NCBI RefSeq assembly: GCF_002261215.1
Contig: NZ_NEVS01000004.1
Location: 3,658,001-3,722,000 of the forward strand
Source: Bordetella genomosp. 11
Lineage (GTDB): Bacteria > Pseudomonadota > Gammaproteobacteria > Burkholderiales > Burkholderiaceae_B
DNA length: 64,000 nt
Reading direction: 5' to 3'
Under the pieces are notes generated by a model, which did not search any database, was not told the origin of the DNA, and saw only the letters and a program-made list of their open reading frames with translations. The position numbers were made by a program, and so were the translations under genes. The number at the start of each line of letters is the position of its first letter. The stretch's first letter is position 1. This document shows, one piece after another, positions 42,590-52,561 of this stretch.

Positions 42590-42705
42590 GTCCTCGCGCG
42601 CGACCGGGCGCCCGGCGTGCCGTCACGCCCCGCGACGCGCCGCCACCCTGGAATGGCACGGGCTGAAACCACGCATGCAATCGCTATCCTGACGCAAAGG
42701 CATCC
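42590..42705 (+). other. Short spacer between immunity candidate and tssH
   Basis: 116 bases, the longest gap in the downstream half of the T6SS operon. It might carry a secondary promoter or processing site. No element is clear. Confidence 0.3.
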
Positions 42706-45336
42706 ATGTCCGACATAGGCCGTATCGATCTCTTCGGCAAACTCGATCCCCTGCTTTACCAGGGCCTGGAAAGCGCGACCGCGTTCTGCAAGCTGCGCGG
42801 CAACCCCTATGTCGAACTGGTCCATTGGGTGCACCAGCTGCTGCAGCGCCAGGACGGCGACGTGCAACGCATCGCTCATCGTTTCGAGCTGGATCCGGAC
42901 CGCCTGCAAGCGGATCTGACGGGTGCGCTGGAACAACTGCCGCGCGGCGCGGGCTCGGTATCCGACCTGTCGGAACATATCGACCATGCCGTCGAGCGTT
43001 CGTGGATACTGGCATCGCTGCGCTACGGCCGCGCCCGCATCCGCGGCGGCGACCTGATGCTGGCGCTCGTCAAGACCTACGCGCTGCGCAACGTGCTGCT
43101 GGGCATGTCGCCGCAGTTCGCGCGCATCGTGCCGGACGTGCTGCTGGACGAGCTCGATGCCATCGTGGCGGGCTCGCCCGAGGACGCGGCCGAGCCGGCG
43201 CAAGCCGCCGGCGGCGCGGCGGACGGCGCGGCCGCGCCCGGTACCCGCGGGCAGGCCCTGGCGCGCTATGCCGTCGACCTGACCGCGCGCGCGGCCGCCG
43301 GCGAGATCGACCCGGTGACCGGCCGCGACGAGGAAATCCGCCAGATCGTCGATATCCTGATGCGGCGTCGGCAGAACAATCCGCTGCTGGCCGGCGAGGC
43401 CGGCGTGGGCAAGACGGCGGTGGTCGAAGGCCTGGCCCTGCGCCTGGCGGCGGGCGACGTGCCGCCCGCGCTGCGCCACGTCTCGCTGTACCTGCTGGAC
43501 CTGGGCCTGTTGCAGGCGGGCGCCGGCGTCAAGGGCGAATTCGAACAGCGCCTGCGCGCCATCATCGATGACGTCCAGGCCAGCGAAAAACCCATCGTGC
43601 TGTTCATCGACGAAATCCATACCTTGATCGGCGCCGGCGGCGCGGCCGGTACGGGAGACGCGGCCAACCTGCTCAAGCCCGTTCTGGCGCGCGGCCAGCT
43701 GCGCACCATCGGCGCCACCACCTGGTCCGAGTACAAGAAGTACATCGAAAAAGACCCCGCGCTGACGCGCCGCTTCCAGGTCGTGCAGGTGCACGAGCCG
43801 GACGAATCGCGCGCGCTGGACATGCTGCGCGGCCTGGCCGGCACGCTGCAGCGCCATCACAACGTGCTGTTGCTGGACGAGGCCATCGACGCCGCCGTCA
43901 AGCTCTCGCATCGCTACATCCCCGCGCGCCAGTTGCCGGACAAGGCCGTGGCGCTGCTGGATACCGCCTGCGCGCGCGTCGCGGTCAGCCAGCATGCCGT
44001 GGCGCCCGCGCTGGAGGATGCGCGCCGCCGCATCCAGATCCTGGAGATCGAACGGGACATCGCCGACCGCGAAGCCCGCCTGGGCATCGGCCCGGAGGCG
44101 CGCATCCTGGACCTGGACACGCGGCTGGCCGAGGCACGCGATGCCGAAGCCGTCCTGGCGTCGCGCTGGGAAGAAGAGCGCGCGCTGGGCGCCGGCCTGC
44201 TGGCCCTGCGTGCCGGCCTGGAAGATGCCGCCACGCCGGCGGACCGCGGCGCGGACCTGCGCGGGCAGCTGGCCCGCGCGCAGGACGCGCTGGCCAAGGT
44301 GCAGGGCGATGCCCCCATGGTGCATCCGGCCGTCACCGCCGCCGCCGTGGCCGCGGTGGTCGCGGACTGGACGGGCATCCCGGTGGGCCGCATGGTGCGG
44401 GACGAAGCGCGCGCCGTGCTGGACCTGGCCGCCACGCTGGAGCGCCGCGTCATCGGCCAGCGCCACGCGCTGGATACGGTGGCGCGCCGTGTGCAGACCT
44501 CGCGCGCGCGCCTGACCGATCCGGGCAAGCCGGTGGGCGTATTCCTGCTGTGCGGGCCCAGCGGCGTCGGCAAGACGGAAACCGCGCTGGCGCTGGCCGA
44601 GGCGCTATACGGCGGAGAACAGAACCTGATCTCGATCAACATGAGCGAGTTCCAGGAACCGCACACCGTCTCCACCCTGAAGGGCGCGCCGCCCGGCTAC
44701 GTGGGCTATGGCGAGGGCGGCGTGCTGACCGAGGCGGTGCGGCGGCGGCCGTACAGCGTGGTGCTGCTGGACGAGATCGAGAAAGCCCACGCGGACGTGC
44801 ACGAGATCTTCTTCCAGGTGTTCGACAAGGGCTGGATGGAAGACGGCGAAGGGCGCCACATCGATTTCCGCAACACCATCATCCTGCTGACCTCCAATGT
44901 GGGTGCCGACCTGATCGCGCGGCTGTGCCGGGATCCGCAGCTGGCCCCCGATGCCGAGGGCCTGGCATCCGCGCTGCGCGAACCGCTGCTGCGCGTATTT
45001 CCCGCCGCGCTGCTGGGACGCCTGGCGGTGGTGCCCTATCTGCCCTTGAGCGACGCCATGCTGAAGGGCGTGGTCGACCTGCAGTTCGACCGCATCCGCC
45101 GGCGCCTGATGGACAACCACGGCATCGCGCTGACCGTGTCGCCGCGCGCCACCGCCCTGGTCGCCGAACGCTGCACCGAAGTGGAATCCGGCGCACGCAT
45201 GGTCGACGCGATCCTGACCAACAGCGTGCTGCCGCGCATCAGCCACGCACTGCTATCCGCCTCGACGCAGGAGCGCGGCATCGGCGCCATCGCGCTGGAT
45301 GCCGCCGATGGCGAATTCACCTACGAGTACGCATGA
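42706..45336 (+). CDS. clpV: T6SS sheath-recycling ATPase TssH (ClpV)
   Basis: An 876-residue Clp/AAA+ unfoldase. The N-terminal ClpN domain (about residues 1-150, with GNPYVELVHWVHQLLQ) recognises contracted TssC. The first AAA+ module has Walker A GEAGVGKT (about 230) and LFIDEIHTLIGAGG. A coiled middle domain follows, and the second AAA+ module has GPSGVGKT (about 617) and VVLLDEIEKAH. It disassembles contracted sheaths with ATP. Its stop overlaps the next start (ATGATGA). Confidence 0.97.
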   Translation: MSDIGRIDLFGKLDPLLYQGLESATAFCKLRGNPYVELVHWVHQLLQRQDGDVQRIAHRFELDPDRLQADLTGALEQLPRGAGSVSDLSEHIDHAVERSWILASLRYGRARIRGGDLMLALVKTYALRNVLLGMSPQFARIVPDVLLDELDAIVAGSPEDAAEPAQAAGGAADGAAAPGTRGQALARYAVDLTARAAAGEIDPVTGRDEEIRQIVDILMRRRQNNPLLAGEAGVGKTAVVEGLALRLAAGDVPPALRHVSLYLLDLGLLQAGAGVKGEFEQRLRAIIDDVQASEKPIVLFIDEIHTLIGAGGAAGTGDAANLLKPVLARGQLRTIGATTWSEYKKYIEKDPALTRRFQVVQVHEPDESRALDMLRGLAGTLQRHHNVLLLDEAIDAAVKLSHRYIPARQLPDKAVALLDTACARVAVSQHAVAPALEDARRRIQILEIERDIADREARLGIGPEARILDLDTRLAEARDAEAVLASRWEEERALGAGLLALRAGLEDAATPADRGADLRGQLARAQDALAKVQGDAPMVHPAVTAAAVAAVVADWTGIPVGRMVRDEARAVLDLAATLERRVIGQRHALDTVARRVQTSRARLTDPGKPVGVFLLCGPSGVGKTETALALAEALYGGEQNLISINMSEFQEPHTVSTLKGAPPGYVGYGEGGVLTEAVRRRPYSVVLLDEIEKAHADVHEIFFQVFDKGWMEDGEGRHIDFRNTIILLTSNVGADLIARLCRDPQLAPDAEGLASALREPLLRVFPAALLGRLAVVPYLPLSDAMLKGVVDLQFDRIRRRLMDNHGIALTVSPRATALVAERCTEVESGARMVDAILTNSVLPRISHALLSASTQERGIGAIALDAADGEFTYEYA

Positions 45337-45716
45337 TGAAGAAGTCCTCCTTCCTATCCGTCCTGCTGGCCGCGTCCGCGTCGATCGCGGGCTGCGCGAC
45401 GACCAGCCCCGCCCAACAGCAGGCCCTGGCCCAGGTGCGCGAGCAATACCTGGCCGGCGACTACGGCGGCGTGATCCGCACCGTGGCGACGTCGGAAACC
45501 CTGGCCGAGGCGCCGGACGCCACGCGCGTGGAAGCGCTGAAGCTGCAGGCATACAGCTATTGCCTGACCCAATACACGCAGCTGTGCCAGGACGGCTTCG
45601 TGCGTATCCTGCGCATCGAGCCTGCTTTCCAGCTGCCCTCCACGGAAGCGGGCCATCCGATGTGGGGTCCCGTATTCCGGCACGCGCAGGAAATCGTACG
45701 CGGGGGCGCGGCATGA
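45333..45716 (+). CDS. T6SS-associated lipoprotein (TssQ-like)
   Basis: A 127-residue lipoprotein. The signal ends at SIAGC (Cys21). The mature part is helical (EQYLAGDYGGVIRTVATS, VEALKLQAYSYCLTQYTQLCQDGFVRILRIEPAFQL), resembling a single TPR-like unit. The ending TEAGHPMWGPVFRHAQ matches small lipoproteins of Burkholderiales T6SS operons named TssQ. It is coupled to tssH and tssJ by 4-base overlaps. A role in membrane-complex assembly is presumed from position. Confidence 0.75.
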   Translation: MMKKSSFLSVLLAASASIAGCATTSPAQQQALAQVREQYLAGDYGGVIRTVATSETLAEAPDATRVEALKLQAYSYCLTQYTQLCQDGFVRILRIEPAFQLPSTEAGHPMWGPVFRHAQEIVRGGAA

Positions 45717-46252
45717 AGCGGGCCGGATCGATCCTGCGTGTCCTGGCCGCCGCGGGCCTGCTCGGCACGGTGACGCTGGCCGGGTGTTCGTCGACCGCGC
45801 GGCAGGTCCCCATCCCTTACGCCATCGTCCTGACGGCGGATCCGCGCGTCAATCCCGATGTGAACCAGCGCCCCTCGCCCATACAGGTCACCGTCTACGA
45901 ATTGAAATCGCCCGGCACGTTCGAGTCGCGCGATTACTTCTCGCTGCAGGGCGATCCACAGGCCGCGCTGGGCAAGGACCTGCTGAATACCGACCAGGTC
46001 ATCGTCAGGCCCGGCGAAACGCAGACGCTGGAGCGCCCTGGCAGCCCCGACGCGCGCGTGGTGGGCATCGTGGCCGGCTACCGCGATCTGGAACACAGCC
46101 AGTGGCGCCTGGTGATCCCCCTGCCGGAGGCGCAGAACACCAATATCTACAAGGTCTGGCAGTTCTCTCCCAACGAAGAAAAGATCCAGATCGCCGTGGG
46201 CACCAAAGGCCTGTCGGAGACCGAGCGCGACCGATCCTGGTGGCCCTTCTGA
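45713..46252 (+). CDS. tssJ: T6SS outer-membrane lipoprotein TssJ
   Basis: A 179-residue lipoprotein. The signal ends at TLAGC (Cys25). The mature transthyretin-like domain shows RPSPIQVTVYELKSPGTFESRDYFSLQGDPQAALGKDLL, the typical TssJ pattern, plus GETQTLERPGSPDARVVGIVAGYRDL. TssJ sits in the outer membrane and binds the periplasmic end of TssM. It overlaps the previous gene by 4 bases. Confidence 0.95.
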   Translation: MKRAGSILRVLAAAGLLGTVTLAGCSSTARQVPIPYAIVLTADPRVNPDVNQRPSPIQVTVYELKSPGTFESRDYFSLQGDPQAALGKDLLNTDQVIVRPGETQTLERPGSPDARVVGIVAGYRDLEHSQWRLVIPLPEAQNTNIYKVWQFSPNEEKIQIAVGTKGLSETERDRSWWPF

Positions 46253-46275
46253 GCGATAACCCTGAATCCTACGTC

Positions 46276-47610
46276 ATGGCACAGCGGAACAAAGTCATCT
46301 GGTCCGAGGGGATGTTCCTGCGTCCCCAGCACTTCCAGCAGTTCGAGCGCTATCTCGAGCATGCGATACAGCAACGCGCGTCCGCGGGGCAGGCCTTCTT
46401 CTGGGGCTATTCCCATCTGGCCGTGGACCGCGACGCGCTGGCGCTGGGCAAGATCGCGCTGAGCGAAGCGCGCGGCGTGCTGCCGGACGGCACGCCCTTC
46501 GAGTTCTGGCAGGCCGACGAAGCGCCCCCCGCGCTGGACGTGCCGCCCGGCACCGCCGACACGCGCGTGATGCTGGCCCTGCCGCGCCGGCGCGCGGGCG
46601 CCGGCGACATCGCCTACGAGGATACGCAGGCCACGCTGGCCCGCTACCTGGTGGAAGAGACCGAAGTCGAGGACAGCGGCAGCCTGGGCCTGGAGCCGGC
46701 CCTGGTGCAGGTCGGCAGGCTGCGCCTGCGGCTGATGCTGGAAAGCGAACTGACGGATGAATGGCTGGGCCTGGGCGTGGCGCGCGTGCTGGAACGGCGG
46801 GCCGACAACCGCGTGGTGCTGGACGACCGCTATATCCCCCCCTGGCTGGCCTGCGGCACGCAGGCGGCGCTGCGCGGCTACGTGCAGGAGCTCTACGGAC
46901 TGCTGGACGCCCGCAGCGAAGCGCTGGCCCGGCGCGTGGCCGAACCCGGACGCGGCGGCGTGGCGGAGGTCTCGGATTTCATGCTGCTGGAAGCAGTCAA
47001 CCGCTATCTGGGCGCGCTGTGGCACGCGCGCCAGGTGGAAAGCCTGCATCCGGAGCGACTGTTCCACGACTGGCTGATGCTGGCCTGCGATCTGGCCACC
47101 TATACGTCGCCCACGCGTCGGCCCGAAGTCCTGCCCGACTATGCGCACGACGATCTGCAAGCCACCTTCCTGCCGTTGATGGAAGAACTGCGCCGCTCGC
47201 TGTCGGCCGTGCTGGAACAACGCGCCTTGCGCATCCCGTTGCACGACCGCGGCCAGGGCGTGAGCGTGGCCCAGGTCCCGGACCTGAACCTGCTGCGCAG
47301 CGCGGGCTTCGTCCTGGCCGTGCGCGCCGACATGCCCGCGGATACGGTGCGCACCCGCTTTCCCTCGCAGGTCAAGATCGGCCCGGTGGAAAAAATCCGC
47401 GACCTCGTCCACCTGCAACTGCCCGGCGTGACCGTGCGCGCGCTGCCGGTGGCGCCGCGGCAGATCCCGTATAGCGCCGGCCACGTGTACTTCGAACTCG
47501 ACAAGAGCGGCGACTTCTGGAAACAGCTGGAGCGTACCGGCGCGCTGGCGCTGCACCTGGCCGGCGACTTCCCCGGCCTGGCGATGGAATTCTGGGCCTT
47601 GCGCGACTGA
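46276..47610 (+). CDS. tssK: T6SS baseplate protein TssK
   Basis: A 444-residue TssK. The diagnostic N-terminus is KVIWSEGMFLRPQHFQQFERYLEH, followed by WGYSHLAVDRDALALGKIAL, the middle FMLLEAVNRYLGALWH and the C-terminal PYSAGHVYFELDKSGDFWKQL. Trimeric TssK connects the wedge to the TssL/TssM membrane complex. ATG 46276 is chosen because the match to family N-termini begins there. It is 23 bases after tssJ. Confidence 0.97.
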   Translation: MAQRNKVIWSEGMFLRPQHFQQFERYLEHAIQQRASAGQAFFWGYSHLAVDRDALALGKIALSEARGVLPDGTPFEFWQADEAPPALDVPPGTADTRVMLALPRRRAGAGDIAYEDTQATLARYLVEETEVEDSGSLGLEPALVQVGRLRLRLMLESELTDEWLGLGVARVLERRADNRVVLDDRYIPPWLACGTQAALRGYVQELYGLLDARSEALARRVAEPGRGGVAEVSDFMLLEAVNRYLGALWHARQVESLHPERLFHDWLMLACDLATYTSPTRRPEVLPDYAHDDLQATFLPLMEELRRSLSAVLEQRALRIPLHDRGQGVSVAQVPDLNLLRSAGFVLAVRADMPADTVRTRFPSQVKIGPVEKIRDLVHLQLPGVTVRALPVAPRQIPYSAGHVYFELDKSGDFWKQLERTGALALHLAGDFPGLAMEFWALRD

Positions 47611-47632
47611 GCCGGCCCCTGGAGAGAACGCA

Positions 47633-48928
47633 ATGCATGCATCGGACAGCGCCCTGCCCAGCCCGCCGGGCGGTATCGGCGATATGGGCGACATGGGCGC
47701 CGCGGCATCCAGCCGCCTGCGGCCGCACGAATACGTGATCAGCGGTTCCAATCCGCTGGTGGCGGCCGCCAATCCCCTGCTGGACCTGATCCCGCAGATC
47801 CGCGCCACCGCCAGCCATCCGTCGCCGGCCATGCTGCGCGAGCACCTGCTCGACGAGGTACGGCAGTTCGAATTGCGGGCGCAGCAGGCCGGCATCCCCA
47901 ACGAAACCATCCTGGGCGCGCGCTACTGCCTGTGCACCGCGCTGGACGAGGCCGCGGCGCTGACGCCATGGGGCGGCAATGGGGTGTGGTCGGCGCACAG
48001 CCTGCTGGTCACCTTCCACAACGAGACCTGGGGCGGCGAAAAATTCTTCCAGCTGCTGAGCCGGCTGTCGCAGAATCCCAGCCAGCACCTGGACCTGCTG
48101 GAACTGCTTTATTACTGCCTGCTGCTGGGCTTCGAAGGCCGCTACCGGGTGGTGGACAACGGCCGCTCGCAACTGGAGACCCTGCGCCAGCGCCTGCTGC
48201 GCATCCTGCGCTCGGCGCGCGGCGAGTATCCGCGCGAGCTCTCGCCCCACTGGCGCGACGCCCCGGCCCAGGCGCAACTGCGCCGCCTGCCCGTCCCGCT
48301 ATGGGCGTATGGCGCGCTGGCGGCGGTCCTGGCGTTGCTGCTGTATCTGGGGCTGAGCTGGCGCCTGGGCGGCCAGTCCGACCAGGTTTTCGCCGCCGTG
48401 AACGCGCTGAAGGCGCCCACCGTGCAGATCGCCGCGCCGCCCGCGCCGCGTCCCGCCCCCGCCCCCCGCCTGGCGGTCTTCCTGGCGCCCGAAATCCGCG
48501 ACGGCCTGGTCACCGTGCAGGACCAGGTCGACCGCAGCGTGGTGGTGCTGCGCGGCGATGGCGCCTTCGAATCGGGCGCGGCGGAAGTGCGCGGCTCGTA
48601 CATGACGGTGCTGTCGCGCGTGGCGGATGCGCTGCGCGAGACGCACGGCGTCATTCTCGTGCGCGGCTACACGGACAACCAGCCCATGCGCAGCGCGCGC
48701 TACCCGTCCAACTGGCATCTGTCGCAGGCGCGCGCCGATACGGTCAAGGCCATCCTGGAACAGCGCCTGGGCCAGCCGGGCCGGGTACGCGCGGAAGGCC
48801 GCGGCGACGCCGATCCCATGGCGCCCAACGACACGCCCGCCGGCCGCGCCTTGAACCGCCGCGTCGAAATCACCCTGATGATCCCGCCCGTTCCGCGCGA
48901 AACCACCCTAGAGGGTGCGCAACCATGA
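47633..48928 (+). CDS. tssL: T6SS inner-membrane protein TssL with OmpA-like domain
   Basis: A 431-residue 'evolved' TssL. The cytoplasmic DotU domain comprises about residues 40-210 (NPLLDLIPQIRAT, ILGARYCLCTALDEAAALTPWG, ETWGGEKFFQLLSRL). One membrane helix follows (WAYGALAAVLALLLYLGLSW, about 224-243). A periplasmic OmpA/MotB-like domain comes next (about 305-420), with TDNQPMRSARYPSNWHLSQARA and the closing GRALNRRVEI pattern, expected to bind peptidoglycan. The fused domain removes the need for a separate TagL. Its stop overlaps the tssM start by 4 bases. Confidence 0.97.
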   Translation: MHASDSALPSPPGGIGDMGDMGAAASSRLRPHEYVISGSNPLVAAANPLLDLIPQIRATASHPSPAMLREHLLDEVRQFELRAQQAGIPNETILGARYCLCTALDEAAALTPWGGNGVWSAHSLLVTFHNETWGGEKFFQLLSRLSQNPSQHLDLLELLYYCLLLGFEGRYRVVDNGRSQLETLRQRLLRILRSARGEYPRELSPHWRDAPAQAQLRRLPVPLWAYGALAAVLALLLYLGLSWRLGGQSDQVFAAVNALKAPTVQIAAPPAPRPAPAPRLAVFLAPEIRDGLVTVQDQVDRSVVVLRGDGAFESGAAEVRGSYMTVLSRVADALRETHGVILVRGYTDNQPMRSARYPSNWHLSQARADTVKAILEQRLGQPGRVRAEGRGDADPMAPNDTPAGRALNRRVEITLMIPPVPRETTLEGAQP

Positions 48929-51900
48929 TCGCTACGTTGTTCTATCGCTGCTTCGGCTTCCTGTTCAGCCGCGGCCTGTGGAATTTCCTGGGCGTCGTTG
49001 CCCTGTCCATCCTGGTCTGGATCGTCGGTCCGCTGCTGGCGATCGGCGCCACGCGGCCGCTCGAAAGCGAGACCGTGCGCATCGTCGTGATCGTCGCGCT
49101 GTTCGGCATCTGGCTGTTGCGGCTGCTGTGGCGCAAGTGGCGCGAAGGCCGCCTGAATGCCCAGCTGCTGGGCCAATTGCGCAGGCCCGCGCGCGAAAAG
49201 CCGGCGGCCAGGCCGGCCGACAACGACCAGATGCGGCAGCTCGAGGATCGCTTCGACGAAGCGGTCGACCTGCTGCGCAAGACACGCTTCCAGGAAGGGG
49301 GACGCTTTGGCCTGCACCGCTATTCCAAGCAGTATCTTTACCAGCTGCCGTGGTACGTCATCATCGGTGCCCCGGGTGCCGGCAAGACCACCGCGCTGGT
49401 CAATTCCGGCCTGAACTTCCCGCTGGCCGACCGCTTCGGCAAGGTCGCGCTGCGCGGCGTGGGCGGCACGCGCAACTGCGACTGGTGGTTCACCGACGAC
49501 GCGGTACTGCTGGATACCGCCGGCCGCTATACCACCCACGAAAGCGATCCCACCGGCGACGAGGACGAATGGAAGGGCTTCCTGGGCCTGCTGTCCAAAT
49601 ACCGCGGACGCCAGCCCATCAACGGCGCCATGCTGACCGTCAGCGTGGAAGACCTGCTGCGCGCGTCCGATTCCGAGCGCGTGCAGCACGCCGCCGTGCT
49701 GCGGCGCCGGCTGCAGGAATTGCGCGAACAGCTGGGCATCCAGTTCCCCGTCTATGTGCTGGTCACCAAGACGGATCTGCTGTCGGGCTTCGAGGAGTAC
49801 TTCGCGTCCTTCAGCCGCGACGATCTGGCGCAGGTGTGGGGCTTTACCCTGCCCTATGCCCGCACCCAGCAGGCCGACTTCGACCTGTACGAATCCTTCC
49901 ACGCCGAATACCGCCTTTTGCAGCGGCGCCTGGACGATGCGCTGCCCGAGGTGCTGGCCGCCGAAACCGACCCGGCGCGGCGCGCGCTGGCATACATGCT
50001 GCCGCAGCAGTTCGCCGGCCTGCAGGCGGTGCTGGGCCATTTCCTGAGCGACGTGTTCGCCACCTCCAAGTACGAAGCGCGGCTGCTGCCGCGCGGCGTG
50101 TACTTCACCAGCGGCACGCAGGGCGGCGAAACCTTCGACCAGGTCACCGGCCACCTGAAGCGCTATCTGCGCATCGACACGGGCGCCGCGGCGGTGGCCG
50201 AAACCCCCGCCCCCGGCGAAGGACGCAGCTACTTCCTGAAGAACCTGCTGCGGGACGTGATCTTCCGCGAGTCCGGCCTGGCCGGCCGCAATCTGCGCTG
50301 GGAGCGCCGCTACCGCCAGTTGCACTGGGCCGGCTATGGGGCGATCACCGTGCTGTTCCTGGCCCTGATGGCGGGGTGGATCGTCAGCTACCAGAACAAC
50401 GCCGCCTATCTGGACGAAGTGGCGCGCCGCGTGCCCACGGTGGACAAGCTGGGCCGGGACCTGAAGATCACGCAGGCGGGCGACGTGCTGGGCCTGATGC
50501 CCTACCTGGACAGCCTGTGGTACCTGCCGCGCGACGCCAGTTTCGAATTGAGCGATCCGCCGCTGGACCATACCTTCGGCCTGTACCAGGGACGCAAAAT
50601 GGAATCGGCCGCGCTGGGGGTCTATCGCGGCACGCTGGAACAGACGCTGCTGCCGCAGGTCGCGCGCCGCGTGGAAACCGCGCTGCGCACCGCTCCCGCC
50701 AACGACCTGGAATTCTCCTACGAGGCGCTGCGGGCCTACCTGATGCTTTACGAAGCCAACCATTACGACGCGGACTTCATGCATGCCTGGCTGCTGTCGG
50801 ATATGCAGAAAACGCTGCCGGAAGGCTATACGCGCCGCCAGTACGACCAGTTGTCCCTGCACCTGCGCAACCTGGTGCGCGACAGGGTGCTGTCTTCGCC
50901 CTTCCCGCGCGACGACACGCTGGTACGCGCCGCGCGCGAACGGCTGGCGCGCTACACGCTGGCGCAGCGCGCCTACAGCCGCCTGCGCCGCATGCTGGCC
51001 AACGACGATGACGCGCCGGACAACACCGCGGTCACACTGGGCGGGCCTTCGGCGACATCGGTATTCGTGCGCAAGAGCGGCAAGCCGCTGACCGACGGCA
51101 TTCCCGCGCTGTACAGCTACCGCGGCTACTGGGACGTCTTCAACAAACGGGTGGATCGCGTGGCGGAGGTGCTGCGCAGCGACGACGCCTGGGTACTGGA
51201 CATACCGCCCCCGGGCCTGCTGGACGATGCCTCGCGGCGGCAGTTGATCGTCGATATCAAGCGCCTGTACATGAACGACTACGTGGCGCGCTGGGATGGA
51301 TACCTGAACGACCTGCAACTGGCGCCCAGTACGTCGTTGCTGCAGAACATCCAGATGGCGCGAACGCTATCCGCGCCCGACTCCCCGCTGGCCCAACTGG
51401 TGCGCGGCGTGGCCCGCGAAACCACGCTGCTGCGCGATGCCAACGCGGACCAGCGATCGCTGATGGACCAGGCGCGCGATCGCGTCAGCAGCACGCGCGA
51501 CGCGCTGGAACAGATGTTCGGCCCCACGGGCCCGGGCGCGGCGACCCGCGCCGATGCCAGCGACGACAAGCTGGAGCTCATCGTCGACCGGCATTTCGAA
51601 CCCTATCGGCGGCTGACGCAGAGCGAAAGCGCGGGCGGGCCGCCCCCCATCGCGGCCACCACCGGGCTGATCAACGATCTGTATACCTACCTGACCGCCG
51701 CCGACGCGGCCCTGCGCAGCGCCAGCCCGGCACCGGGATCGGACGTCGTCACCAAGCTGCAGGCCGAAGCCGGCCGCATGCCGGAACCCGTGCGCGACCT
51801 GCTGGCCACGCTGTCGGTCAATGCCTCGGGCCAGGTCTCCGGCGTGGCCCGCGAACGCATGGGCGAAACCGTGTCGGCCACTGTCGGGCTGTTCTGCCGG

Positions 51901-52551
51901 CAATCCATTGCCGGGCGCTATCCCTTCGCCCCGCAATCCACCCGCGACGTCGCGCCCAACGACATGGCGCGGCTGTTCGCGCCCAACGGCATGATGGACG
52001 ATTTCTTCCAGAAGAACCTGGTCAACCAGATAGACGTATCGGGCACGCGCTGGCGCTTCAAGCCCGGCATCGACGGCAAGCCCGGCGAGCCCGCCGGCTA
52101 TCTGGACGCATTCCAGAAGGCCGGCATTATCCGCGATGTGTACTTCACCGCCGGCAATCCCATGCCCTCGTTCCGCGTGTCCATACGGCCGCTGGAAATG
52201 GACGCCGGCATTACGCAATTCCTGATGGACGTCGACGGCCAGACCATCCGCTACGTACACGGTCCGCAAGTGGCGACGACGGTGCAATGGCCGGGCCCGC
52301 GCGGGTCCAACCAGGTCAGCATCGAACTGACGCCCCAGGTCGGCACCGCCGGCATGACGACCTCGGGCCCATGGGCGCTGAACCGCATGCTGGACAAGGC
52401 CCAGCTGACGCGCGGCAAGTCGCCGGAAACCACGGTGGCGACCTTCGACTTCAACGGCCGCAAGGTGGTGCTGGAAATCACCGCCAGCAGCGTCAAGAGC
52501 CCGTTCCACCTGGCCGAGATGCAGGGCTACAGCTGTCCGGGCAAGGCTTGA
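48925..52551 (+). CDS. tssM: T6SS inner-membrane protein TssM (IcmF)
   Basis: A 1,208-residue IcmF-family protein. Two membrane helices lie in the first 75 residues. The cytoplasmic NTPase-like domain has Walker A GAPGAGKT (about 148-155) and VLLDTAGRYTTHESD. A third helix (ITVLFLALMAGWIVSY, about 475-490) precedes a large periplasmic part ending in the beta domain that contacts TssJ (SVKSPFHLAEMQGYSCP). TssJ-L-M form the trans-envelope channel. The Walker A motif is intact. Confidence 0.97.
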   Translation: MIATLFYRCFGFLFSRGLWNFLGVVALSILVWIVGPLLAIGATRPLESETVRIVVIVALFGIWLLRLLWRKWREGRLNAQLLGQLRRPAREKPAARPADNDQMRQLEDRFDEAVDLLRKTRFQEGGRFGLHRYSKQYLYQLPWYVIIGAPGAGKTTALVNSGLNFPLADRFGKVALRGVGGTRNCDWWFTDDAVLLDTAGRYTTHESDPTGDEDEWKGFLGLLSKYRGRQPINGAMLTVSVEDLLRASDSERVQHAAVLRRRLQELREQLGIQFPVYVLVTKTDLLSGFEEYFASFSRDDLAQVWGFTLPYARTQQADFDLYESFHAEYRLLQRRLDDALPEVLAAETDPARRALAYMLPQQFAGLQAVLGHFLSDVFATSKYEARLLPRGVYFTSGTQGGETFDQVTGHLKRYLRIDTGAAAVAETPAPGEGRSYFLKNLLRDVIFRESGLAGRNLRWERRYRQLHWAGYGAITVLFLALMAGWIVSYQNNAAYLDEVARRVPTVDKLGRDLKITQAGDVLGLMPYLDSLWYLPRDASFELSDPPLDHTFGLYQGRKMESAALGVYRGTLEQTLLPQVARRVETALRTAPANDLEFSYEALRAYLMLYEANHYDADFMHAWLLSDMQKTLPEGYTRRQYDQLSLHLRNLVRDRVLSSPFPRDDTLVRAARERLARYTLAQRAYSRLRRMLANDDDAPDNTAVTLGGPSATSVFVRKSGKPLTDGIPALYSYRGYWDVFNKRVDRVAEVLRSDDAWVLDIPPPGLLDDASRRQLIVDIKRLYMNDYVARWDGYLNDLQLAPSTSLLQNIQMARTLSAPDSPLAQLVRGVARETTLLRDANADQRSLMDQARDRVSSTRDALEQMFGPTGPGAATRADASDDKLELIVDRHFEPYRRLTQSESAGGPPPIAATTGLINDLYTYLTAADAALRSASPAPGSDVVTKLQAEAGRMPEPVRDLLATLSVNASGQVSGVARERMGETVSATVGLFCRQSIAGRYPFAPQSTRDVAPNDMARLFAPNGMMDDFFQKNLVNQIDVSGTRWRFKPGIDGKPGEPAGYLDAFQKAGIIRDVYFTAGNPMPSFRVSIRPLEMDAGITQFLMDVDGQTIRYVHGPQVATTVQWPGPRGSNQVSIELTPQVGTAGMTTSGPWALNRMLDKAQLTRGKSPETTVATFDFNGRKVVLEITASSVKSPFHLAEMQGYSCPGKA

Positions 52552-52561
52552 GCGGGCCGGG